A stretch of DNA of 54,605 nt from Auanema rhodensis (taxonomy: Eukaryota > Nematoda > Chromadorea > Rhabditida > Rhabditidae): positions 1 to 54,605 of the forward strand of contig CAXKVF010000104.1 in the NCBI GenBank assembly GCA_964057225.1. The letters are read 5' to 3'. Shown piece after piece: positions 23,024-34,827 of this stretch. The first letter of the stretch is position 1. Every line of letters begins with the position of its first letter. Both the position numbers and the translations under genes were made by a program. The notes beneath the pieces are model-generated. The model searched no databases and was not told the DNA's origin. It saw nothing but the letters and a program-made list of their open reading frames with translations.

Positions 23024-25014
23024 AAAATTAGATTCCCCATGTCCATATTAGTCTAAAAACAAATTTTTATTGATATTGCTTCATGGTAACCATGACTTTG
23101 AAATTTACGTGAACTTTAATTTATGCTAATTAAATGTACACGTGATGTGCACTTGGTATGTAACTCGCTTCACGTGAAAGATAAAGAGATGCGGTTTTCA
23201 AAATTAGATTCCCCCTGTCCATATTAGTCTAAAAACAAATTTTTATTGATATTGCTTCATGGTAACCATGACTTTGAAATTTACGTGAACTTTAATTTAT
23301 GCTAATTAAATGTACACGTGATGTGCACTTGGTATGTAACTCGCTTCACGTGAAAGATAAAGAGATGCGGTTTTCAAAATTAGATTCCCCATGTCCATAT
23401 TAGTCTAAAAACAAATTTTTATTGATATTGCTTCATGGTAACCATGACTTTGAAATTTACGTGAACTTTAATTTATGCTAATTAAATGTACACGTGATGT
23501 GCACTTGGTATGTAACTCGCTTCACGTGAAAGATAAAGAGATGCGGTTTTCAAAATTAGATTCCCCATGTCCATATTAGTCTAAAAACAAATTTTTATTG
23601 ATATTGCTTCATGGTAACCATGACTTTGAAATTTACGTGAACTTTAATTTATGCTAATTAAATGTACACGTGATGTGCACTTGGTATGTAACTCGCTTCA
23701 CGTGAAAGATAAAGAGATGCGGTTTTCAAAATTAGATTCCCCCTGTCCATATTAGTCTAAAAACAAATTTTTATTGATATTGCTTCATGGTAACCATGAC
23801 TTTGAAATTTACGTGAACTTTAATTTATGCTAATTAAATGTACACGTGATGTGCACTTGGTATGTAACTCGCTTCACGTGAAAGATAAAGAGATGCGGTT
23901 TTCAAAATTAGATTCCCCATGTCCATATTAGTCTAAAAACAAATTTTTATTGATATTGCTTCATGGTAACCATGACTTTGAAATTTACGTGAACTTTAAT
24001 TTATGCTAATTAAATGTACACGTGATGTGCACTTGGTATGTAACTCGCTTCACGTGAAAGATAAAGAGATGCGGTTTTCAAAATTAGATTCCCCATGTCC
24101 ATATTAGTCTAAAAACAAATTTTTATTGATATTGGTGCATGGTAACCATGACTTTGAAATTTACGTGAACTTTAATTTATGCTAATTAAATGTACACGTG
24201 ATGTGCACTTGGTATGTAACTCGCTTCACGTGAAAGATAAAGAGATGCGGTTTTCAAAATTAGATTCCCCATGTCCATATTAGTCTAAAAACAAATTTTT
24301 ATTGATATTGCTTCATGGTAACCATGACTTTGAAATTTACGTGAACTTTAATTTATGCTAATTAAATGTACACGTGATGTGCACTTGGTATGTAACTCGC
24401 TTCACGTGAAAGATAAAGAGATGCGGTTTTCAAAATTAGATTCCCCATGTCCATATTAGTCTAAAAACAAATTTTTATTGATATTGGTGCATGGTAACCA
24501 TGACTTTGAAATTTACGTGAACTTTAATTTATGCTAATTAAATGTACACGTGATGTGCACTTGGTATGTAACTCGCTTCACGTGAAAGATAAAGAGATGC
24601 GGTTTTCAAAATTAGATTCCCCATGTCCATATTAGTCTCAAAACAAATTTTTATTGATATTGGTTCATGGTAACCATGACTTTGAAATTTACGTGAACTT
24701 TAATTTATGCTAATTAAATGTACACGTGATGTGCACTTGGTATGTAACTCGCTTCACGTGAAAGAAAAAGAGATGCGGTTTTCAAAATTAGATTTCCCAT
24801 GTCCATATTAGTCTAAAAACAAATTTTTATTGATATTGCTTCATGGTAACCATGACTTTGAAATTTACGTGAACTTTAATTTATGCTAATTAAATGTACA
24901 CGTGATGTGCACTTGGTATGTAACTCGCTTCACGTGAAAGATAAAGAGATGCGGTTTTCAAAATTAGATTCCCCCTGTCCATATTAGTCTAAAAACAAAT
25001 TTTTATTGATATTG
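22067..25014 (+). repeat. 2948-bp segment duplicated at +5280 (30 monomers), copy A
   Basis: I read this as identical to 27347-30294. The first flanking differences are at 22066 (t versus c) and 25015 (g versus c). Shared rare markers include t63c at 22770, the p monomers near 23215, and the linked aaagaaaaag and gatttccc changes at about 24765-24795. It overlaps the 26-monomer duplication, so the two events are nested. Confidence 0.75.
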
Positions 25015-25699
25015 GTTCATGGTAACCATGACTTTGAATTTTACGTGAACTTTAATTTATGCTAATTAAATGTACACGTGATGTGCACTTGGTATGTAAC
25101 TCGCTTCACGTGAAAGATAAAGAGATGCGGTTTTCAAAATTAGATTCCCCATGTCCATATTAGTCTAAAAACAAATTTTTATTGATATTGGTTCATGGTA
25201 ACCATGACTTTGAATTTTACGTGAACTTTAATTTATGCTAATTAAATGTACACGTGATGTGCACTTGGTATGTAACTCGCTTCACGTGAAAGATAAAGAG
25301 ATGCGGTTTTCAAAATTAGATTCCCCATGTCCATATTAGTCTAAAAACAAATTTTTATTGATATTGGTTCATGGTAACCATGACTTTGAAATTTACGTGA
25401 ACTTTAATTTATGCTAATTAAATGTACACGTGATGTGCACTTGGTATGTAACTCGCTTCACGTGAAAGATAAAGAGATGCGGTTTTCAAAATTAGATTCC
25501 CCATGTCCATATTAGTCTAAAAACAAATTTTTATTGATATTGGTTCATGGTAACCATGACTTTGAATTTTACGTGAACTTTAATTTATGCTAATTAAATG
25601 TACACGTGATGTGCACTTGGTATGTAACTCGCTTCACGTGAAAGATAAAGAGATGCGGTTTTCAAAATTAGATTCCCCATGTCCATATTAGTCTAAAAA
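24996..25699 (+). repeat. cluster of a44t monomers (m143-m146, Tf Tf T Tf)
   Basis: Three of four successive gtt monomers carry a44t, turning gaaattt into gaatttt. Elsewhere f is a singleton inside a G-T-Tf-K module. This cluster sits exactly at the right breakpoint of the 2948-bp duplication (25014), suggesting a local expansion of the Tf monomer at the junction. Confidence 0.6.
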
Positions 25700-27599
25700 C
25701 AAATTTTTATTGATATTGCTTCATGGTAACCATGACTTTGAAATTTACGTGAACTTTAATTTATGCTAATTAAATGTACACGTGATGTGCACTTGGTATG
25801 TAACTCGCTTCACGTGAAAGATAAAGAGATGCGGTTTTCAAAATTAGATTCCCCATGTCCATATTAGTCTAAAAACAAATTTTTATTGATATTGGTGCAT
25901 GGTAACCATGACTTTGAAATTTACGTGAACTTTAATTTATGCTAATTAAATGTACACGTGATGTGCACTTGGTATGTAACTCGCTTCACGTGAAAGATAA
26001 AGAGATGCGGTTTTCAAAATTAGATTCCCCATGTCCATATTAGTCTAAAAACAAATTTTTATTGATATTGGTGCATGGTAACCATGACTTTGAAATTTAC
26101 GTGAACTTTAATTTATGCTAATTAAATGTACACGTGATGTGCACTTGTTATGTAACTCGCTTCACGTGAAAGATAAAGAGATGCGGTTTTCAAAATTAGA
26201 TTCCCCATGTCCATATTAGTCTAAAAACAAATTTTTATTGATATTGGTTCATGGTAACCATGACTTTGAAATTTACGTGAACTTTAATTTATGCTAATTA
26301 AATGTACACGTGATGTGCACTTGGTATGTAACTCGCTTCACGTGAAAGATAAAGAGATGCGGTTTTCAAAATTAGATTCCCCATGTCCATATTAGTCTAA
26401 AAACAAATTTTTATTGATATTGGTTCATGGTAACCATGACTTTGAAATTTACGTGAACTTTAATTTATGCTAATTAAATGTACACGTGATGTGCACTTGG
26501 TATGTAACTCGCTTCACGTGAAAGATAAAGAGATGCGGTTTTCAAAATTAGATTCCCCATGTCCATATTAGTCTAAAAACAAATTTTTATTGATATTGGT
26601 TCATGGTAACCATGACTTTGAAATTTACGTGAACTTTAATTTATGCTAATTAAATGTACACGTGATGTGCACTTGGTATGTAACTCGCTTCACGTGAAAG
26701 ATAAAGAGATGCGGTTTTCAAAATTAGATTCCTCATGTCCATATTAGTCTAAAAACAAATTTTTATTGATATTGGTTCATGGTAACCATGACTTTGAAAT
26801 TTACGTGAACTTTAATTTATGCTAATTAAATGTACACGTGATGTGCACTTGGTATGTAACTCGCTTCACGTGAAAGATAAAGAGATGCGGTTTTCTAAAT
26901 TAGATTCCCCATGTCCATATTAGTCTAAAAACAAATTTTTATTGATATTGGTTCATGGTAACCATGACTTTGAAATTTACGTGAACTTTAATTTATGCTA
27001 ATTAAATGTACACGTGATGTGCACTTGGTATGTAACTCGCTTCACGTGAAAGATAAAGAGATGCGGTTTTCAAAATTAGATTCCCCATGTCCATATTAGT
27101 CTAAAAACAAATTTTTATTGATATTGGTTCATGGTAACCATGACTTTGAAATTTACGTGAACTTTAATTTATGCTAATTAAATGTACACGTGATGTGCAC
27201 TTGGTATGTAACTCGCTTCACGTGAAAGATAAAGAGATGCGGTTTTCAAAATTAGATTCCCCATGTCCATATTAGTCTAAAAACAAATTTTTATTGATAT
27301 TGGTGCATGGTAACCATGACTTTGAAATTTACGTGAACTTTAATTCATGCTAATTAAATGTACACGTGATGTGCACTTGGTATGTAACTCGCTTCACGTG
27401 AAAGATAAAGAGATGCGGTTTTCAAAATTAGATTCCCCATGTCCATATTAGTCTAAAAACAAATTTTTATTGATATTGGTTCATGGTAACCATGACTTTG
27501 AAATTTACGTGAACTTTAATTTATGCTAATTAAATGTACACGTGATGTGCACTTGGTATGTAACTCGCTTCACGTGAAAGATAAAGAGATGCGGTTTTC
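25329..27599 (+). repeat. 2271-bp segment, copy B of the 26-monomer-offset duplication
   Basis: Partner of 20753-23023, with one private base (t at 26733, giving cctcatg). It abuts and partly overlaps copy B of the 2948-bp duplication. Confidence 0.75.
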
Positions 27600-28163
27600 T
27601 AAATTAGATTCCCCATGTCCATATTAGTCTAAAAACAAATTTTTATTGATATTGGTTCATGGTAACCATGACTTTGAAATTTACGTGAACTTTAATTTAT
27701 GCTAATTAAATGTACACGTGATGTGCACTTGGTATGTAACTCGCTTCACGTGAAAGATAAAGAGATGCGGTTTTCAAAATTAGATTCCCCATGTCCATAT
27801 TAGTCTAAAAACAAATTTTTATTGATATTGGTTCATGGTAACCATGACTTTGAAATTTACGTGAACTTTAATTTATGCTAATTAAATGTACACGTGATGT
27901 GCACTTGGTATGTAACTCGCTTCACGTGAAAGATAAAGAGATGCGGTTTTCAAAATTAGATTCCCCATGTCCATATTAGTCTAAAAACAAATTTTTATTG
28001 ATATTGGTGCATGGTAACCATGACTTTGAAATTTACGTGAACTTTAATTCATGCTAATTAAATGTACACGTGATGTGCACTTGGTATGTAACTCGCTTCA
28101 CGTGAAAGATAAAGAGATGCGGTTTTCAAAATTAGATTCCCCATGTCCATATTAGTCTAAAAA
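26756..28163 (+). repeat. tandem 4-monomer duplication (m153-m156, m157-m160)
   Basis: The block Tu T T G(t63c), 704 bp, occurs twice back to back. The t63c change sits at 27346 and 28050 and u at 26896 and 27600. The same block occurs once at 22180-22883. The local doubling explains why the same upstream segment matches at two offsets, 26 and 30 monomers: the difference is exactly these four monomers. Confidence 0.75.
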
Positions 28164-30294
28164 CAAATTTTTATTGATATTGGTTCATGGTAACCATGAC
28201 TTTGAAATTTACGTGAACTTTAATTTATGCTAATTAAATGTACACGTGATGTGCACTTGGTATGTAACTCGCTTCACGTGAAAGATAAAGAGATGCGGTT
28301 TTCAAAATTAGATTCCCCATGTCCATATTAGTCTAAAAACAAATTTTTATTGATATTGCTTCATGGTAACCATGACTTTGAAATTTACGTGAACTTTAAT
28401 TTATGCTAATTAAATGTACACGTGATGTGCACTTGGTATGTAACTCGCTTCACGTGAAAGATAAAGAGATGCGGTTTTCAAAATTAGATTCCCCCTGTCC
28501 ATATTAGTCTAAAAACAAATTTTTATTGATATTGCTTCATGGTAACCATGACTTTGAAATTTACGTGAACTTTAATTTATGCTAATTAAATGTACACGTG
28601 ATGTGCACTTGGTATGTAACTCGCTTCACGTGAAAGATAAAGAGATGCGGTTTTCAAAATTAGATTCCCCATGTCCATATTAGTCTAAAAACAAATTTTT
28701 ATTGATATTGCTTCATGGTAACCATGACTTTGAAATTTACGTGAACTTTAATTTATGCTAATTAAATGTACACGTGATGTGCACTTGGTATGTAACTCGC
28801 TTCACGTGAAAGATAAAGAGATGCGGTTTTCAAAATTAGATTCCCCATGTCCATATTAGTCTAAAAACAAATTTTTATTGATATTGCTTCATGGTAACCA
28901 TGACTTTGAAATTTACGTGAACTTTAATTTATGCTAATTAAATGTACACGTGATGTGCACTTGGTATGTAACTCGCTTCACGTGAAAGATAAAGAGATGC
29001 GGTTTTCAAAATTAGATTCCCCCTGTCCATATTAGTCTAAAAACAAATTTTTATTGATATTGCTTCATGGTAACCATGACTTTGAAATTTACGTGAACTT
29101 TAATTTATGCTAATTAAATGTACACGTGATGTGCACTTGGTATGTAACTCGCTTCACGTGAAAGATAAAGAGATGCGGTTTTCAAAATTAGATTCCCCAT
29201 GTCCATATTAGTCTAAAAACAAATTTTTATTGATATTGCTTCATGGTAACCATGACTTTGAAATTTACGTGAACTTTAATTTATGCTAATTAAATGTACA
29301 CGTGATGTGCACTTGGTATGTAACTCGCTTCACGTGAAAGATAAAGAGATGCGGTTTTCAAAATTAGATTCCCCATGTCCATATTAGTCTAAAAACAAAT
29401 TTTTATTGATATTGGTGCATGGTAACCATGACTTTGAAATTTACGTGAACTTTAATTTATGCTAATTAAATGTACACGTGATGTGCACTTGGTATGTAAC
29501 TCGCTTCACGTGAAAGATAAAGAGATGCGGTTTTCAAAATTAGATTCCCCATGTCCATATTAGTCTAAAAACAAATTTTTATTGATATTGCTTCATGGTA
29601 ACCATGACTTTGAAATTTACGTGAACTTTAATTTATGCTAATTAAATGTACACGTGATGTGCACTTGGTATGTAACTCGCTTCACGTGAAAGATAAAGAG
29701 ATGCGGTTTTCAAAATTAGATTCCCCATGTCCATATTAGTCTAAAAACAAATTTTTATTGATATTGGTGCATGGTAACCATGACTTTGAAATTTACGTGA
29801 ACTTTAATTTATGCTAATTAAATGTACACGTGATGTGCACTTGGTATGTAACTCGCTTCACGTGAAAGATAAAGAGATGCGGTTTTCAAAATTAGATTCC
29901 CCATGTCCATATTAGTCTCAAAACAAATTTTTATTGATATTGGTTCATGGTAACCATGACTTTGAAATTTACGTGAACTTTAATTTATGCTAATTAAATG
30001 TACACGTGATGTGCACTTGGTATGTAACTCGCTTCACGTGAAAGAAAAAGAGATGCGGTTTTCAAAATTAGATTTCCCATGTCCATATTAGTCTAAAAAC
30101 AAATTTTTATTGATATTGCTTCATGGTAACCATGACTTTGAAATTTACGTGAACTTTAATTTATGCTAATTAAATGTACACGTGATGTGCACTTGGTATG
30201 TAACTCGCTTCACGTGAAAGATAAAGAGATGCGGTTTTCAAAATTAGATTCCCCCTGTCCATATTAGTCTAAAAACAAATTTTTATTGATATTG
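27347..30294 (+). repeat. 2948-bp segment, copy B of the 30-monomer-offset duplication
   Basis: Partner of 22067-25014 with no difference that I could find. At its right end the sequence continues as K K C instead of the Tf cluster. Confidence 0.75.
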
Positions 30295-31307
30295 CTTCAT
30301 GGTAACCATGACTTTGAAATTTACGTGAACTTTAATTTATGCTAATTAAATGTACACGTGATGTGCACTTGGTATGTAACTCGCTTCACGTGAAAGATAA
30401 AGAGATGCGGTTTTCAAAATTAGATTCCCCATGTCCATATTAGTCTAAAAACAAATTTTTATTGATATTGCTTCATGGTAACCATGACTTTGAAATTTAC
30501 GTGAACTTTAATTTATGCTAATTAAATGTACACGTGATGTGCACTTGGTATGTAACTCGCTTCACGTGAAAGATAAAGAGATGCGGTTTTCAAAATTAGA
30601 TTCCCCATGTCCATATTAGTCTCAAAACAAATTTTTATTGATATTGGTTCATGGTAACCATGACTTTGAAATTTACGTGAACTTTAATTTATGCTAATTA
30701 AATGTACACGTGATGTGCACTTGGTATGTAACTCGCTTCACGTGAAAGATAAAGAGATGCGGTTTTCAAAATTAGATTCCCCATGTCCATATTAGTCTAA
30801 AAACAAATTTTTATTGATATTGCTTCATGGTAACCATGACTTTGAAATTTACGTGAACTTTAATTTATGCTAATTAAATGTACACGTGATGTGCACTTGG
30901 TATGTAACTCGCTTCACGTGAAAGATAAAGAGATGCGGTTTTCAAAATTAGATTCCCCATGTCCATATTAGTCTAAAAACAAATTTTTATTGATATTGCT
31001 TCATGGTAACCATGACTTTGAAATTTACGTGAACTTTAATTTATGCTAATTAAATGTACACGTGATGTGCACTTGGTATGTAACTCGCTTCACGTGAAAG
31101 ATAAAGAGATGCGGTTTTCAAAATTAGATTCCCCATGTCCATATTAGTCTAAAAACAAATTTTTATTGATATTGGTTCATGGTAACCATGACTTTGAAAT
31201 TTACGTGAACTTTAATTTATGCTAATTAAATGTACACGTGATGTGCACTTGGTATGTAACTCGCTTCACGTGAAAGATAAAGAGATGCGGTTTTCAAAAT
31301 TAGATTC

Positions 31308-34123
31308 CCCATGTCCATATTAGTCTAAAAACAAATTTTTATTGATATTGCTTCATGGTAACCATGACTTTGAAATTTACGTGAACTTTAATTTATGCTA
31401 ATTAAATGTACACGTGATGTGCACTTGGTATGTAACTCGCTTCACGTGAAAGATAAAGAGATGCGGTTTTCAAAATTAGATTCCCCATGTCCATATTAGT
31501 CTAAAAACAAATTTTTATTGATATTGGTGCATGGTAACCATGACTTTGAAATTTACGTGAACTTTAATTTATGCTAATTAAATGTACACGTGATGTGCAC
31601 TTGGTATGTAACTCGCTTCACGTGAAAGATAAAGAGATGCGGTTTTCAAAATTAGATTCCCCATGTCCATATTAGTCTCAAAACAAATTTTTATTGATAT
31701 TGGTTCATGGTAACCATGACTTTGAAATTTACGTGAACTTTAATTTATGCTAATTAAATGTACACGTGATGTGCACTTGGTATGGAACTCGCTTCACGTG
31801 AAAGATAAAGAGATGCGGTTTTCAAAATTAGATTTCCCATGTCCATATTAGTCTAAAAACAAATTTTTATTGATATTGCTTCATGGTAACCATGACTTTG
31901 AAATTTACGTGAACTTTAATTTATGCTAATTAAATGTACACGTGATGTGCACTTGGTATGTAACTCGCTTCACGTGAAAGATAAAGAGATGCGGTTTTCA
32001 AAATTAGATTCCCCATGTCCATATTAGTCTAAAAACAAATTTTTATTGATATTGCTTCATGGTAACCATGACTTTGAAATTTACGTGAACTTTAATTTAT
32101 GCTAATTAAATGTACACGTGATGTGCACTTGGTATGTAACTCGCTTCACGTGAAAGATAAAGAGATGCGGTTTTCAAAATTAGATTCCCCCTGTCCATAT
32201 TAGTCTAAAAACAAATTTTTATTGATATTGCTTCATGGTAACCATGACTTTGAAATTTACGTGAACTTTAATTTATGCTAATTAAATGTACACGTGATGT
32301 GCACTTGGTATGTAACTCGCTTCACGTGAAAGATAAAGAGATGCGGTTTTCAAAATTAGATTCCCCATGTCCATATTAGTCTAAAAACAAATTTTTATTG
32401 ATATTGCTTCATGGTAACCATGACTTTGAAATTTACGTGAACTTTAATTTATGCTAATTAAATGTACACGTGATGTGCACTTGGTATGTAACTCGCTTCA
32501 CGTGAAAGATAAAGAGATGCGGTTTTCAAAATTAGATTCCCCCTGTCCATATTAGTCTAAAAACAAATTTTTATTGATATTGCTTCATGGTAACCATGAC
32601 TTTGAAATTTACGTGAACTTTAATTTATGCTAATTAAATGTACACGTGATGTGCACTTGGTATGTAACTCGCTTCACGTGAAAGATAAAGAGATGCGGTT
32701 TTCAAAATTAGATTCCCCATGTCCATATTAGTCTAAAAACAAATTTTTATTGATATTGCTTCATGGTAACCATGACTTTGAAATTTACGTGAACTTTAAT
32801 TTATGCTAATTAAATGTACACGTGATGTGCACTTGGTATGTAACTCGCTTCACGTGAAAGATAAAGAGATGCGGTTTTCAAAATTAGATTCCCCATGTCC
32901 ATATTAGTCTAAAAACAAATTTTTATTGATATTGGTGCATGGTAACCATGACTTTGAAATTTACGTGAACTTTAATTTATGCTAATTAAATGTACACGTG
33001 ATGTGCACTTGGTATGTAACTCGCTTCACGTGAAAGATAAAGAGATGCGGTTTTCAAAATTAGATTCCCCATGTCCATATTAGTCTAAAAACAAACTTTT
33101 ATTGATATTGGTGCATGGTAACCATGACTTTGAAATTTACGTGAACTTTAATTTATGCTAATTAAATGTACACGTGATGTGCACTTGGTATGTAACTCGC
33201 TTCACGTGAAAGATAAAGAGATGCGGTTTTCAAAATTAGATTCCCCATGTCCATATTAGTCTAAAAACAAATTTTTATTGATATTGGTGCATGGTAACCA
33301 TGACTTTGAAATTTACGTGAACTTTAATTTATGCTAATTAAATGTACACGTGATGTGCTCTTGGTATGTAACTCGCTTCACGTGAAAGATAAAGAGATGC
33401 GGTTTTCAAAATTAGATTTCCCTAGTCCATATTAGTCTAAAAACAAATTTTTATTGATATTGGTTCATGGTAACCATGACTTTGAAATTTACGTGAACTT
33501 TAATTTATGCTAATTAAATGTACACGTGATGTGCACTTGGTATGTAACTCGCTTCACGTGAAAGATAAAGAGATGCGGTTTTCAAAATTAGATTCCCCAT
33601 GTCCATATTAGTCTAAAAACAAATTTTTATTGATATTGGTTCATGGTAACCATGACTTTGAATTTTACGTGAACTTTAATTTATGCTAATTAAATGTACA
33701 CGTGATGTGCACTTGGTATGTAACTCGCTTCACGTGAAAGATAAAGAGATGCGGTTTTCAAAATTAGATTCCCCATGTCCATATTAGTCTAAAAACAAAT
33801 TTTTATTGATATTGCTTCATGGTAACCATGACTTTGAAATTTACGTGAACTTTAATTTATGCTAATTAAATGTACACGTGATGTGCACTTGGTATGTAAC
33901 TCGCTTCACGTGAAAGATAAAGAGATGCGGTTTTCAAAATTAGATTCCCCATGTCCATATTAGTCTCAAAACAAATTTTTATTGATATTGGTTCATGGTA
34001 ACCATGACTTTGAAATTTACGTGAACTTTAATTTATGCTAATTAAATGTACACGTGATGTGCACTTGGTATGTAACTCGCTTCACGTGAAAGATAAAGAG
34101 ATGCGGTTTTCAAAATTAGATTC
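31308..34123 (+). repeat. 2816-bp (16-monomer) duplicated segment, copy A
   Basis: Every base I compared equals 34828-37643, at an offset of 3520 bp (20 monomers). The identical length is exactly 16 x 176. Shared rare markers in order: tatggaactc near 31785, gatttccc near 31835, two p monomers, caaactttt near 33096, gtgctc near 33359 with a combined r and q tail (tttccctagtcc) at 33418-33427, and an f monomer near 33663. Flanking differences are at 31307 (c versus t) and 34124 (t versus c). Confidence 0.8.
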
Positions 34124-34147
34124 TCCATGTCCATATTAGTCTAAAAA

Positions 34148-34827
34148 CAAATTTTTATTGATATTGGTGCATGGTAACCATGACTTTGAAATTTACGTGA
34201 ACTTTAATTTATGCTAATTAAATGTACACGTGATGTGCACTTGGTATGTAACTCGCTTCACGTGAAAGATAAAGAGATGCGGTTTTCAAAATTAGATTCC
34301 CCATGTCCATATTAGTCTAAAAACAAATTTTTATTGATATTGGTGCATGGTAACCATGACTTTGAAATTTACGTGAACTTTAATTTATGCTAATTAAATG
34401 TACACGTGATGTGCACTTGGTATGTAACTCGCTTCACGTGAAAGATAAAGAGATGCGGTTTTCAAAATTAGATTCCCCTAGTCCATATTAGTCTAAAAAC
34501 AAATTTTTATTGATATTGGTTCATGGTAACCATGACTTTGAAATTTACGTGAACTTTAATTTATGCTAATTAAATGTACACGTGATGTGCACTTGGTATG
34601 TAACTCGCTTCACGTGAAAGATAAAGAGATGCGGTTTTCAAAATTAGATTCCCCCTGTCCATATTAGTCTAAAAACAAATTTTTATTGATATTGCTTCAT
34701 GGTAACCATGACTTTGAAATTTACGTGAACTTTAATTTATGCTAATTAAATGTACACGTGATGTGCACTTGGTATGTAACTCGCTTCACGTGAAAGAAAA
34801 AGAGATGCGGTTTTCAAAATTAGATTT
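34148..34827 (+). repeat. spacer monomers between the two 2816-bp copies (m195-m198)
   Basis: The four monomers are G, Gq, Tp and K. The last carries linked aaagaaaaag and gatttccc, a pair otherwise seen only in m141 and m171 on C-T monomers. Tp is rare, since p usually sits on ctt monomers. This short stretch therefore looks like a mosaic made during the duplication. Confidence 0.6.
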
